From Anaerolineales bacterium (GTDB lineage: Bacteria > Chloroflexota > Anaerolineae > Anaerolineales > Villigracilaceae): a stretch of 64,000 bases of DNA. The notes under the pieces were generated by a model. It made no database searches. It was not told where the DNA came from and worked only from the letters and a program-made list of their open reading frames with translations. Numbering within the stretch: position 1 is the stretch's first letter; the number at the start of each line of letters is the position of its first letter. Position numbers and translations under genes: made by a program. This document shows, piece by piece, positions 1 to 10,000 of the stretch. Where the stretch lies: positions 4,339,800 to 4,403,799 of the forward strand of contig CP129480.1 of assembly GCA_030583885.1 (NCBI GenBank), written 5' to 3'.

Positions 1-79
1 CATGAACGCGGGCTACTTCGAGGTAGTCCTTCAAAATTCCTAAAGCGGTTTCCTGATATTCTTTGCGTTGGAAGGTCAT
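1..79 (-). CDS. Start of a probable type III restriction (Res-like) subunit, cut by window edge
   Basis: An ATG at 79-77 opens a frame that stays open to the window edge. Only 26 residues are visible, beginning MTFQRKEYQETALGIL, which resembles the N-terminus of DEAD-type restriction helicases that start just before the Q-motif region. It lies one base after the stop of the adenine methyltransferase on the same strand, the usual mod-res arrangement. Assignment as the Res partner is inferred from position and this short resemblance; the catalytic parts lie outside the window. Confidence 0.5.
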   Translation of the reverse strand, partial: MTFQRKEYQETALGILKDYLEVARVH

Positions 80-80
80 A

Positions 81-1601
81 TTAGCGCGCCTTTATATCGT
101 ATGGGACTTGCTTGAAGATGATGTTTTCGCGTGCCAGTCGTTGTGAATTGAAGGTGGTCAGTTCGCCATAGATCACCTTTTGTCCTTGATACGGCGGAAG
201 ACTGGCGAGGATCTTGCCCGTGAGGACATTTCCACCGTCTTTGGATTTATCGCCAAGGATACCGTTATAGAGCAGGTAATAGGCAATGCCATTGTGAACG
301 CCAAGCAGGGGAGATGCCTTTTTGCTTCGGATTTCCAGCGGTGTATGGGTCTCTGTAAACCAGACATGTGCCGCCAAAGTGCGGAACCTGACAGAGGGGT
401 TGATCTTGCCCTCTTCGTCAAAGATGGATTCACCAAGTTTGTAGAAATGGAACCCGCCTCCGCCTTGCCAGTTGACATCTTCGGTGATGCCGCCTTGTTC
501 GCCGTCCACTACTTTTTTCAAGCGGGGTACACAATGGGTTATGGCATGATCTCCCATTTCAATTCCGATATATCGTCTTCCCATTTTGTGGGCGACAGCG
601 GCAGTTGTACCTGAACCAAGAAAAGAGTCTAGAACTAAATCGCCTGGATTGGTTGCAATCGCGATAACACGTTGCAACAATCTTTCCGGTTTAGGAGTTT
701 CAAATGCGCTTTCTTTACCAAACAAAGAGTGCATTTCTTTTTTTGATTCATCGGTATGTCCCACTTCATCACTTGTCCACCAAGTCCAAGGAACAAAACC
801 TTCTATTTCATTAGCATACCGAATAACGTTTGGTTGTGAATTTCCGTCTTTTCCAAAATAAATACGTCCAGCACTTAGTAATTTTTGGTATTCGGACTCA
901 ATCATGCTCCAACAACGCCCCTCAGGTGGATAATGTACGACTCCGGTTGGTGTGGTAATTGGATACATCTGATTAGGTCTATACCCTTGTGCTGTCATTG
1001 GAATACCGCGCCAAGGACCATTAGGGTCGTTATTTGGATTTTTATAGACTTTCAATTGTTCTGATGTAGGTGGAATCTTATTTCTGGTAATTTTGAAAAC
1101 ATCCGGGTCTTTTGCGTAAACCACGACATATTCATGAACATCGCCAATAGCACCACGATTTTCTCTTGAATAGCGTTTTTGCCACACGTTACTGGCAATA
1201 AAATTCTCTCTTCCAAAAACTTCGTCCAATAATATTTTCAAATAATGAGCTTCAGAGTCGTCGATTGAAATCCAAATCGAACCATCATTTGCCAATAAGT
1301 CACGCAACATTTCCAATCGCGGGTACATTGTACTTAGCCAAATTGAATGTTCTAAGTTGTCATCGTAATGTTCAAAAGCACTTCGGGTATTGTAGGGAGG
1401 ATCAATATAAATACACTTTATCCGTCCTGCAAAGTAAGGTAGCAAGGCTTTCAAGGCTTCAAGGTTGTCACCTCGAATGAGCATATTTTCAGCATTTGGG
1501 TCGCCGTAGGAAAGCGTTTCGTCCGCTTCAAGGAGACGATAGGGTACTCGGCTTGATGTTTTGCGTGCTTCTTCGTCATTGAGCCAGTGCAGAATGGGCA
1601 T
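81..1601 (-). CDS. Adenine-specific DNA methyltransferase, type III Mod-like
   Basis: 506-residue N6-adenine methyltransferase of the beta class. The catalytic motif IV DPPYNT is at residues 67-72 and precedes the AdoMet-binding motif FLGSGTT at 327-333, the order typical of type III Mod subunits. Residues 140-300 between them would hold target recognition. It would methylate one adenine of a short site and work with the Res-like helicase whose gene starts one base after its stop codon. The start follows the ParB-like gene by four bases, suggesting one transcript. It is a separate enzyme from the cytosine methyltransferase of the neighbouring DISARM operon; class 1 DISARM uses a larger, different adenine methylase. 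Confidence 0.85.
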   Translation of the reverse strand: MPILHWLNDEEARKTSSRVPYRLLEADETLSYGDPNAENMLIRGDNLEALKALLPYFAGRIKCIYIDPPYNTRSAFEHYDDNLEHSIWLSTMYPRLEMLRDLLANDGSIWISIDDSEAHYLKILLDEVFGRENFIASNVWQKRYSRENRGAIGDVHEYVVVYAKDPDVFKITRNKIPPTSEQLKVYKNPNNDPNGPWRGIPMTAQGYRPNQMYPITTPTGVVHYPPEGRCWSMIESEYQKLLSAGRIYFGKDGNSQPNVIRYANEIEGFVPWTWWTSDEVGHTDESKKEMHSLFGKESAFETPKPERLLQRVIAIATNPGDLVLDSFLGSGTTAAVAHKMGRRYIGIEMGDHAITHCVPRLKKVVDGEQGGITEDVNWQGGGGFHFYKLGESIFDEEGKINPSVRFRTLAAHVWFTETHTPLEIRSKKASPLLGVHNGIAYYLLYNGILGDKSKDGGNVLTGKILASLPPYQGQKVIYGELTTFNSQRLARENIIFKQVPYDIKAR

Positions 1602-1605
1602 TCCG

Positions 1606-1941
1606 TTATCTATCCTTTTGAGTTGCGGATTGTTCGCCGTTATCTACGACTACATCCAGATATTTTAATTTCATTTTTTGGGCGGCGGCCAGCCTGTGTT
1701 GACCGTCAAGTAAAAAGAAGTCGGGGTTCACCATAATGGGGAACCAGGCACCGATTTCAAAATTCTCAATGATGAAAATGACGTCAGCCCAGTTGATTTC
1801 GTTTTGATGGGAAAACAAGGCTTTATCAACCTTGATTTTATCAATTGGGACTTTGGGCATGATAACCCATCTGCCATTGAATTCAGGCTTGGCGTACATG
1901 GATGTCAGGTATTCAGGAGAAGGAATATAGGTCTTTTTCAT
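1606..1941 (-). CDS. ParB/Srx-fold small protein
   Basis: 111 residues. The stretch LLDGQHRLAAA at about 78-88 is the GxxR-type nucleotide-binding motif of the ParB/sulfiredoxin fold, preceded by a short region that could form the start of that fold. No helix-turn-helix domain is visible, so it is shorter than a partition ParB. ParB-fold proteins are frequently found beside restriction-modification genes, and this one sits four bases upstream of the Mod gene. Its activity (CTPase, nuclease or DNA binding) cannot be judged from the sequence. Confidence 0.65.
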   Translation of the reverse strand: MKKTYIPSPEYLTSMYAKPEFNGRWVIMPKVPIDKIKVDKALFSHQNEINWADVIFIIENFEIGAWFPIMVNPDFFLLDGQHRLAAAQKMKLKYLDVVVDNGEQSATQKDR

Positions 1942-1958
1942 TTCCCTGCCGACAGGGT

Positions 1959-2153
1959 TTATTCTTCCAGCATGTCCGCTATGAATTGGATGACATCGGG
2001 CTTGTCTTTGTTGTCTCTTAGAAGTTGAACCAGGGCGTTTCCGATGTAGTATCCCTCTTCAATTCCATACTCGTTTTCAGGGATAAAGCACTGGAAGCGA
2101 AGCACCAAGGGTTCCTGTTCAGAGTCGTCAAAATCATTCTTGGGTTCGTCCAT
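1959..2153 (-). CDS. Small acidic hypothetical protein
   Basis: 64 residues, strongly acidic at the N-terminus and C-terminus, with no motif I recognise. It starts at ATG 2153 and ends 17 bases before the ParB-like gene on the same strand. The close spacing within a same-strand defence gene run supports it being real, but there is no family evidence. A small partner or inhibitor of the neighbouring methyltransferase is only a guess. Confidence 0.45.
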   Translation of the reverse strand: MDEPKNDFDDSEQEPLVLRFQCFIPENEYGIEEGYYIGNALVQLLRDNKDKPDVIQFIADMLEE

Positions 2154-2297
2154 TTGTTCCTCGTTTGGTCTCCAGAAAGCAAGTATAAAGGTAAATTGGC
2201 AACTGGAATAATGGTTTTTGAGGAAAATATTTTAAAGTATCCCGCTACTTGAAAAGAATGTAATCTTATACAAATACCCCCTTGAAAATAAGGGATA

Positions 2298-2624
2298 TCA
2301 ATCTTTGTTTATATCCACAAAACAATACCCCTCCATAAAATATCCCTCCAGGATTTCCCCGTTATCTGTTGGAAGGGGTGTTGATTCAATAATCTCCTCG
2401 CGATCATCAAAGTAGATCAACAAAACAGGATAATCCCTTTTGTTCATTTTTGTATTTGCTTCAAGGAACCTATAGTCATATGGCGAGGCATCCAGCCATG
2501 CTGAAACCTGCTCACGCGTGAAGCAGACATTAGCCCACCCATTCCAAAGAGTACCATCCGTATATCCTTCAACGATATTTTCCGGGTCTTCGTCGCCATC
2601 GATGCTGAATTTTGATTTATACAT
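2298..2624 (-). CDS. Hypothetical protein in the defence island
   Basis: 108 residues, acidic, soluble, with aromatic-rich stretches and no known motif visible to me. ATG at 2624 is preceded by an AAGGAG-like ribosome site (GGAAAGGAGATTGC), which supports translation. It lies about 95 bases after the vsr stop and 140 bases before the next small gene on the same strand. No function can be assigned. Confidence 0.5.
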   Translation of the reverse strand: MYKSKFSIDGDEDPENIVEGYTDGTLWNGWANVCFTREQVSAWLDASPYDYRFLEANTKMNKRDYPVLLIYFDDREEIIESTPLPTDNGEILEGYFMEGYCFVDINKD

Positions 2625-2720
2625 TGTGCAATCTCCTTTCCCCAGGATACCAGGGTGATTACTGTTTGTCCAGGGAAATTCGGAAAATCATAAATCCCTT
2701 GGGGATGTGTTGGATAACAA

Positions 2721-3128
2721 TTAAGTTTGTAAAGACTTTACTAACTTCTTCACAACCTGCTCCGGGCTGGCAAGCTCGTGTTCCCAAATACGAAGAACTT
2801 TCCAATGCTCCCGTCTAAGCGTTTTTACGACAACACCATCACGCACCTTGTTGCCCAAAAGTTTCTTCTCCCAAAACGCCTTATTATTTTGTGGCATATT
2901 GAAATGTTTTGGACACATATGCCAAAAGCAACCATCCACAAACAGGGCAACCTTTTGTTTTGGGAACACAAAGTCCGGCTTTCCAAATAAATCATAGTTT
3001 CTGCGCCAGCCCGAAATATGATGTTTTTTCATGATGCGAATCAAAGCAAGTTCCGTGTCCTTGTTTCCCCTGCCCCTGATACGGGACATTACCTCTGAGC
3101 GTTTTTGCTTTGTGAAAACATCAGGCAT
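2721..3128 (-). CDS. vsr: Vsr-type very-short-patch mismatch endonuclease
   Basis: 135 residues from ATG 3128. The Vsr family nicks DNA 5' of the T in T:G mismatches that arise when 5-methylcytosine deaminates. The family core is clear: KRSEVMSRIR near the N-terminus, PDFVFP at 51-56 and FVDGCFWHMCP at 63-73, holding the catalytic Asp and metal-binding His. The chosen ATG overlaps the methyltransferase stop by eight bases, so the two genes are translationally coupled. Longer in-frame starts would only add residues unlike the family. Vsr usually accompanies Dcm-type enzymes that methylate CCWGG. Confidence 0.92.
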   Translation of the reverse strand: MPDVFTKQKRSEVMSRIRGRGNKDTELALIRIMKKHHISGWRRNYDLFGKPDFVFPKQKVALFVDGCFWHMCPKHFNMPQNNKAFWEKKLLGNKVRDGVVVKTLRREHWKVLRIWEHELASPEQVVKKLVKSLQT

Positions 3129-4680
3129 GATTTTTCTTGCGCATTTTCTGCAGAGCATCGTAAACAATCCCTGCAATTTGCTTTGCCAGAAGTGGAGGAA
3201 CGGCGTTACCAACCTGGTGGTATTGTTGGGTTCTGGTTCCCTCGAAAAAATAGTTGTCTGGGAATGTTTGCAGGCGTGCAGCTTCTCTAACTGTCAGGGA
3301 ACGACATTGAAGAGGGTCATAATGAATGTAGTAGTGTCCATCTTTACTGATGTGAGAAACTACAGTTGTGGAAGGCTTCCCTTTGACCTGAACTCTAAAG
3401 CGGTCATTGAAAATGGTTTCACCAACTTTGGTCTTGATGTTCTTATGCTTTGGGAGCAAGGCTTTCGGAAAATCGTCCAGAGTCGGAGAACGTTTATTGA
3501 TTTTTGCAAAAACTGCGGCAAAAAAATATCGTTGTAAATCTTTTTTGATGTGAGTCCTTGATTCGTGATTGCATACTCCATCAAGAGATTTATCGATATA
3601 CCAATCAAATTGATACAGTTTGGTTGATGTCATGTTTGCTGGTAGAAATTGACCGCCAGTTGTCAGGGTGAGATTAATTTTCGAGGCGTTTTCGTTGAGA
3701 GCCTTCTTCAGTTCTGGGGAAAGCTTTGTAAACCATTGTCCAGCTTGCACGATGGATTGTATTGCTGTCCTCCACTTTTCCGGGGTGTCGATTTCCTTTG
3801 AGAGTCCGCTTCTCAGTTTTGGAAGATCACTTATTACCTGATTAATTGAAACTTTCCCAGCTTTATCAAGAATATCCGGGTCTGAAGAATATAAATCTGA
3901 TCTAATCCCTAAAATAATGACCCTATGTCTGGCTTGAGGAATGCCATATTCCTCAGATCGAACAACAAAATCATTGGCTTCCAGCTTATTATCTGTTTTC
4001 TTTGTAGAGCATGAAAACAGATGGTAAGACAAAGGTTCCTCTGTCCCTTTCCTTTTTGCCCTGAGTGGTCGCTTTAAATCCTTGATTATTAAATCAAATG
4101 TGTTCTGCTTGTTGGTTTTTGTTCTTGTTGCAGATAGCAAGCCTTTTACATTTTCCATCACAAATACCGGGGGCTGATGATCCGCCAGAATTCGCAAGTA
4201 TTGTTTATAAAGGTGATGACGGTGATCTTGCGCATATTTCCAGGGATTTTCTCCACGCATTCGAGAACGTCCAACCAATGAATATGCCTGGCATGGCGGT
4301 CCACCGATTAAGACCCAATTGGTTGCCCCATCAAGGGCTTCTGAAATTCGAGTTCTAACCTTCTTTACTGGTTCTTCTCCTAAAGTTGCCTTCCACGCCT
4401 CTTTTTTTGCTGCTAGGGATTGGCGTTTGTATTTTCCAAATAATTCTTCCCTGCTAATTTTATTCTTTAAATAATCATAATACTCTGGCGGGATGGTATC
4501 ACTTGAAAATTGGCGGAAAAATGCCCTTAATTCCAGCGTCTTATGTGCGAACTCATCCATTTCGACGGAAAGTTTGATTTTAAAAATTGGCTTTCCTTCC
4601 TTATTTTTAAAAGATGAAAAGCCCTCCCCCAAACCTCCGGGACCGGCAAATATGTCAATTACAGGAATAGGTGTTGTCAT
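3121..4680 (-). CDS. drmMII: C5-cytosine DNA methyltransferase of the DISARM operon (DrmMII-like)
   Basis: 519 residues with all main C5-methyltransferase motifs: motif I DIFAGPGGLGEGF at 9-21, motif IV GGPPCQAYS with the catalytic Cys at 130, motif VI ENV at 176-178, motif VIII QARHR at 249-253, a target-recognition region, and the C-terminal REAARLQTFP and QVGNAVPP motifs. It would mark host DNA so that the DISARM machinery ignores it. It lies 44 bases after drmC on the same strand and overlaps vsr. In class 2 DISARM the methylase is of this type. The Vsr partner hints at a CCWGG-like target, which is inference. Confidence 0.9.
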   Translation of the reverse strand: MTTPIPVIDIFAGPGGLGEGFSSFKNKEGKPIFKIKLSVEMDEFAHKTLELRAFFRQFSSDTIPPEYYDYLKNKISREELFGKYKRQSLAAKKEAWKATLGEEPVKKVRTRISEALDGATNWVLIGGPPCQAYSLVGRSRMRGENPWKYAQDHRHHLYKQYLRILADHQPPVFVMENVKGLLSATRTKTNKQNTFDLIIKDLKRPLRAKRKGTEEPLSYHLFSCSTKKTDNKLEANDFVVRSEEYGIPQARHRVIILGIRSDLYSSDPDILDKAGKVSINQVISDLPKLRSGLSKEIDTPEKWRTAIQSIVQAGQWFTKLSPELKKALNENASKINLTLTTGGQFLPANMTSTKLYQFDWYIDKSLDGVCNHESRTHIKKDLQRYFFAAVFAKINKRSPTLDDFPKALLPKHKNIKTKVGETIFNDRFRVQVKGKPSTTVVSHISKDGHYYIHYDPLQCRSLTVREAARLQTFPDNYFFEGTRTQQYHQVGNAVPPLLAKQIAGIVYDALQKMRKKNHA

Positions 4681-4724
4681 GTTATTTGCAGTATTACAAT
4701 GTCATTCTGTTTATCAGTCAAACG

Positions 4725-5231
4725 CTAGGATGATTTATCAATCCTGATCAGATATTCTCCGGTAAACAGTTTATCTAATGTGTTTGCAATTACTTCAGCA
4801 GTTTGACCACTGACTACGAGGGCCAATTCATGATTGGTCAAAAGCCCTCGTCGCGATAGATTGGATGAACCTACTATTGCTGATTGACGATCCGCCACTA
4901 TTACCTTTGCATGTAAATCCTCGACATCATTACCTTGAAAATCATACAAATGAAAATGAGGGTAAATGGAATTTAGATTACTCAATCGAGCCACCACTTC
5001 CCCTGGCTGTTGACCAAGCTTGTTGACAGCAATGCGAATTAGAATACCCTTTGAAAGAGATGTTTCAAGCCAATCCAGAAAGTGGTCTGCTGCTCCACTA
5101 ATTGCATAGGATGTGATCAAGATTTCATTCTTGGCTTCCCGGAAAAGTTTCTCCATTGATGTTTCAATAGAACCAACACCTGAACCCATCCAGGCAAGAC
5201 CACTTACTACAACTGATGTTTGATTTTTCAT
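4725..5231 (-). CDS. drmC: DrmC, phospholipase D-fold DISARM protein
   Basis: 168 residues from ATG 5231. A single HKD motif is present (HAKVIVAD, an HxKx4D pattern, followed by GSSNLS and an N/E-containing tail), typical of PLD-fold nucleases that work as dimers. The chosen ATG overlaps the drmB TGA as ATGA; the in-frame extension upstream lies inside drmB and is not needed. In characterised DISARM systems drmC is less essential than drmA and drmB. Order drmA-drmB-drmC on one strand supports the call. Confidence 0.88.
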   Translation of the reverse strand: MKNQTSVVVSGLAWMGSGVGSIETSMEKLFREAKNEILITSYAISGAADHFLDWLETSLSKGILIRIAVNKLGQQPGEVVARLSNLNSIYPHFHLYDFQGNDVEDLHAKVIVADRQSAIVGSSNLSRRGLLTNHELALVVSGQTAEVIANTLDKLFTGEYLIRIDKSS

Positions 5232-7042
5232 GGCAGGTTTTGTAGTAATAGATTCCGATCGAGACGCATATTTCGATGTTCGCATGATGTTTCGGAAATT
5301 AGGCTGCAAGCGTAACAGGCGGCACCATTATATTTTCCATATCCAAACTGCTCCTCTCCGCAGAGTGGGTCATTTGAACAGGCATCAATATTCCTTAATG
5401 CGCCACGTATCACTCTTTCAAACTCGGGCACAAGTGCAATCAACCCGCCCAATGTTCCATCGCCACCAGGCTGGGCAGTGTATAAAAGAATCCCGCCATT
5501 TGCTGCTCCATTGGATTCATTTACATCAATAAAAACACGTTCTCTTATAGCAGCCGATGAATAACCAGAATCCACCGACAGCGCGTTGATTATCCTGTGA
5601 GCAAAGGTATGCCACCAAACAAAAACAGGGTGAAGCTGGTTGCGATCTTCCCCCACCAGTGTTCGATTGGTGAATCTGGCGGGATTTCTCCAAGCGTCGC
5701 TCCAAATCTCAAACGCACCTCCCGAAAGTTGCAGGTTGTTTTGAGGATGGTTCTCAATATCCAAATCGATGAATATGCCCTCGCCAAACAATTCAACCCC
5801 AGGATACCAGTTTCGACCATCATTTGTGAAGGATGTATTAACAACGGCAGAATTTAAAGGATCCCCGCCTGGAACGCGGCGATAGCCCGTTTGGACCATC
5901 ACAACTCTTAAACGATTAACTGGGGTAATTCTGAGTTGCCGCCCACCATCATATTGAACAGACCGGACGTTACTCTGAACAACTTCAAATTGTGGAGGTC
6001 TGCCTGGCTGGGATGAGGGTTGAGGTGGGTGACCATTTGTTGCTGCCTCTTTCAAGGCATTGAATTCTTCAAGTCTTAAGGTGTGTACATCGGCTGGCAG
6101 GCTCCCTGTAACCGTATCATTAATTGCCGACAAAAGAGTTTGTTGATCGTATAACTGAATCTCATCAAACACTGATTGAGGTAGGCGATTCCTGGAAACC
6201 AGATTTCTTAAAACAACCATGAAATCATTTTTTGTTGCGGGAGTGTTAACAACAGCTAGGGCATCTTGAATGGCAGAAATTTCCAGCAGGCGATGCAAGC
6301 TTGTTGCGCGTGGCGGTATTGTCAATGCAGTCTGAATTTCAGAAATTTTGAGGTTCGCCGCACCGCGCTGTAAGATTCGCGCGTCGGCATTGCATCCGGA
6401 TCTTATGGGTTGTGAGCCTGAGACTGGTTCTCTTTCAGGAAATCTTCCTGAGCATCTCCATGTGCGGGAGTATGCAACTCCAAGGTTTGTTGACCGATTG
6501 CAATCTGGGCACTGGATGGTAATATTACGAAGCGCACCTCCACCTCCTCTCCAAATTAAAAAAGACGGAGTGCAGCCTGAATTACCTTGATGGACCACTC
6601 CAATCCAATCTACATCATCCAAATGTCCTTCCGGGCAAGCCATAACAAAACGAATGGCCTGCCTATTGGCTTGGGACCAGGCATCATTTGCAGATGCCAG
6701 CTCATTACATTGTGGACAGGCCCTGCTATTGCCTTGAGTCTTTCGATATAAAATTCTATGTCTTACACACAATGACCAGGAAGGGAACCGTTTGGTATTG
6801 TATATATATTTGCTTTCAGTTTCTCCTAATTCAGCATTGGATGGCAGCCTTACAATGCCGGCTCCGCCAAGTAACGATTGCGACAGCCTTTGATCAGTGA
6901 TTTCGAAGTCTTCGGGTCTCCGCACGCCAAACAGTCCGGAGCGATCAAGTGAAGGAATTATCTTTGGTCCTTCGGGACCTTCGAGGATTGAACCAGGTCC
7001 ATAGGTGGTTACAAACTGTGAACGACGTAAACTTTGCGCCAT
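5228..7042 (-). CDS. drmB: DrmB, DUF1998 protein of DISARM
   Basis: 604 residues. Cysteine pairs at the N-terminus (around CPQC near residue 110, ACPEGH near 134, QCPDCN near 180) look like zinc-ribbon elements. The C-terminal part carries the DUF1998 pattern: an internal WWHTFAH stretch, GGILLYTAQPGGDGT, then a Cys-rich end with DPLCGEEQ, CYACSL and SCEHRN. DrmB forms a complex with the helicase DrmA, recognising unmethylated incoming DNA with a 5' overhang (family knowledge). The start ATG lies three bases after the drmA stop and its end overlaps drmC by four bases. Confidence 0.9.
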   Translation of the reverse strand: MAQSLRRSQFVTTYGPGSILEGPEGPKIIPSLDRSGLFGVRRPEDFEITDQRLSQSLLGGAGIVRLPSNAELGETESKYIYNTKRFPSWSLCVRHRILYRKTQGNSRACPQCNELASANDAWSQANRQAIRFVMACPEGHLDDVDWIGVVHQGNSGCTPSFLIWRGGGGALRNITIQCPDCNRSTNLGVAYSRTWRCSGRFPEREPVSGSQPIRSGCNADARILQRGAANLKISEIQTALTIPPRATSLHRLLEISAIQDALAVVNTPATKNDFMVVLRNLVSRNRLPQSVFDEIQLYDQQTLLSAINDTVTGSLPADVHTLRLEEFNALKEAATNGHPPQPSSQPGRPPQFEVVQSNVRSVQYDGGRQLRITPVNRLRVVMVQTGYRRVPGGDPLNSAVVNTSFTNDGRNWYPGVELFGEGIFIDLDIENHPQNNLQLSGGAFEIWSDAWRNPARFTNRTLVGEDRNQLHPVFVWWHTFAHRIINALSVDSGYSSAAIRERVFIDVNESNGAANGGILLYTAQPGGDGTLGGLIALVPEFERVIRGALRNIDACSNDPLCGEEQFGYGKYNGAACYACSLISETSCEHRNMRLDRNLLLQNLP

Positions 7043-7045
7043 ATG

Positions 7046-10000
7046 TTACACCTTAAATCCTGTTGTCTCTTCCACATCACGGAGTGATTGTGGAGCATTT
7101 TCAAATGCTTCCTCCAGGCGACCACGATGTTGGGCATCCCCCAACACTACATGGCGTTGAGGTTGCCGCAGCACTGCTGGTTCATTATAGACAAATTGAT
7201 CTGGATTCGGATAAAGGGCGGCAATTGCCCTCCATCTATCCAATTCTGATGCCGTTTCATTATTGGTAATACCCGGCACTGGTCTGCGCCCAACGGGTTG
7301 GATGATTGACCTTTGTTCAAATAATTCTGGAATTATCATCACTTCAGGGTCAAACCTTGCAGATGCCATTCGATTTGCCAGGGAATGAAAAGTACTTCCT
7401 ATGCGTTGTTGAATCCGCCATTGCTCATGAACACGGATTCCATTCAGAGCCTTCGCTTGACGTAGAAGGACAACAGCTAATGGACCCAAAGACCGCTCCC
7501 GCGCTCTTGGAGAAAAGGGAGCAACTGTTACCGGTTCGACATATCGATATAGCGCACGATGATAACCAGTAAAGAATTCATAGTGGTCAAGGTCCCGCGG
7601 CCTGCTTGCACGGAAAAAGCTGACCACCAGTGCGCTTGTTTTACGACCTACACGACCAGTGGCTTGAATATAGGATGATGTGGTTTTGGGTTGACCATGC
7701 ACGACCATAAGGCTGAGACGATCCACATCCACTCCGGTTCCAAACATCGATGTCGCAAAAACGGCATCTTGGGCATTTGGCATCGATATTTCAAGTTTTT
7801 GCAACAGAACAGGAAGATTCATTGAACTGGCTCGACTGGAGAGTTCCAGCCTTCGTGACTCATCAAGAACCCGTGCTCCCATGCCGGAACGGCTCTCCAT
7901 TCTTTCCGGGATGTCCTGCCTGTATAGTGATAGCGCCCCGGCTAATTCACGGGTGGCATTGAAATATCCTACAAGTGTCCAGAAAGGATCTATTTCATTG
8001 ATGGAAGTGCTTTGTGATAGATCAAATGATCCCTGCAACAGTGATGACCAAATACGGACAATTGGGGTTTGCGCACCTTTACCCGGTGCGCAAACAGCTG
8101 CATACAGCCTGCCCGGTTTTCTTGTATCAAGAGGATGGGCTTCGGTTCCAGTGGCAAAGAACCGCTCATCTGAGGAAACTGCAGATGGCGGGAATTGAGT
8201 TAGTCTTCGATTGAAAAGCGATTTCACCTGAGCCTCAGCTTGACGAACAGTTGCTGTGGAGGCGATATATTTGGGAAACACAAACCGTTCGTCAATAATT
8301 CTTTGACTAAGCATATCCACTGCCGTTTCGAATAACCCAACCATGCTACCTAAGGGACCTTCAATAAGATGTAATTCATCTTGAAGTATTAATTCGGGTG
8401 GCGAAAATGGTGGAACTCCTCGATGTAAAGGATTTCCAACGGCACGACCGGCAGGATGATCTCGAAGACCGGTCTGTTGGGAGCCGTCCGATGGAGGACA
8501 CCATATCCGGTAATATCCCCATCTGCTGTGATAATGTGTTACATTCCCAAAAAGTGATGCCGCTTTGGGTTCAAATGCTAAACGCGCAAATTTGTCGACG
8601 GTTGAGATAACAAGAGATGGGCATCTGTGGTAAATCTGGTCATCCACGGTAAAAGCAGGAATGGGAATCCGAGTTGACCACTTTTTGCCTTGTTCCAATC
8701 GGAATGGTTCTGGAATATCCTGCCATAAAAGGCCATCGGTTAAATCAATGACTGGATCTGGTATACGATTGGGATTTGGAGTAGTGGATACCTGTCGTCG
8801 GACATTTGTCCGGGAGCCCTCTCGTTCCCGAGGTTCCGGAACCTGTTCCGCCCAAAGCGACTGATTTAGGTCGCAATTCGGATTGGGGCAGAAAATATCA
8901 AAGTCATTTTGTTTGTAACTACCTTGGTTTGTGGAATACTTCAAAATAAAATAGCCCGGACGCGATGGGCGCGCGGATTGTATTTGTGCATTACCGCCCA
9001 ATGCAGGTTTGATGGATTGCTCCCACCAATCATCAACGTTTAGAGACGAAAAAAATGACCCGTCGGGTATTGTAAAGTTAATTGATATGGTGCGATATGT
9101 TGGCGATTGGTGCGAAAAAATATTAACTGAATTAATTACCAGAGATGGTATGGGACGACGGGGTGTTAGCATGCTTATTGGCGGAATTGTCGGGTTCCCG
9201 CCTTGATAAACAAAATGTAAGGTGAATTCCCCTGCTCCAAGTCCTTCGTCAGAGATGGCTAGCGGTGTCTGGCAACAGGGACAGTTTGTGACCTGTGCTG
9301 GTTCACCTTCCACCTGTAAGTTCCTTCTGACTTGTTGCACATACCTGGCAAGCTCTGCATCAGGCCCATCATAATCTGGACGCAATCCGCGCAAAATATC
9401 CAATGCACCAGCTATCATCATAAACCCAGTTCCCCCCGGCACAGGCATTGGACCAATGCTCATCATGCTATTTGGCGTTACTCCGCCACCCACCCATAAC
9501 CCGGCTGAAAAGCGGATTCCACCCCAGATAAGGTTGTCTGTTTTTTGACATCCATGTGGGCGCCAGCCAATAGTGCTGCCTCTCCCTGCTCCCATCATTC
9601 TGAGGGTTTCACATGCTGTAACCACCCCTAATGCTCTTCGAAATTGTTGTATTGTGAGTAGCCGTAGAGTGTAACGTGATAATACGCCAACTCCAGCGCC
9701 CGTTCGATCTTGTCCTGGACTGTCATGTTTGGCGCGCAAACGTCTAAGTCCCAATACGAATGCGGATAAACCCAAGTATGCCTCTGTCTTACCACCACCT
9801 GTAGGAAACCATAGTAAATCACATATGTCTCTATCAGGATGGAATGGATTTGCAAGTGATGGAATATTCAATAAAATAAATGCAAGTTGAAAAGGTCTCC
9901 AAGCTAGGGATCTCTGGAGATTTTTCCATCGCGCTTGCATATCAATGGCTTTGTTGGCAAAACAAAACGCCAATCTGGCATCTTCATCTGAACAAAGAAT

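Noticed and set aside
81..1601. Adenine methyltransferase as the DISARM class 1 methylase (DrmMI)
   Set aside because: Beta-class Mod architecture and a Res-like neighbour fit type III; no SNF2 helicase (drmD) is present and a cytosine methylase is already in the DISARM operon.
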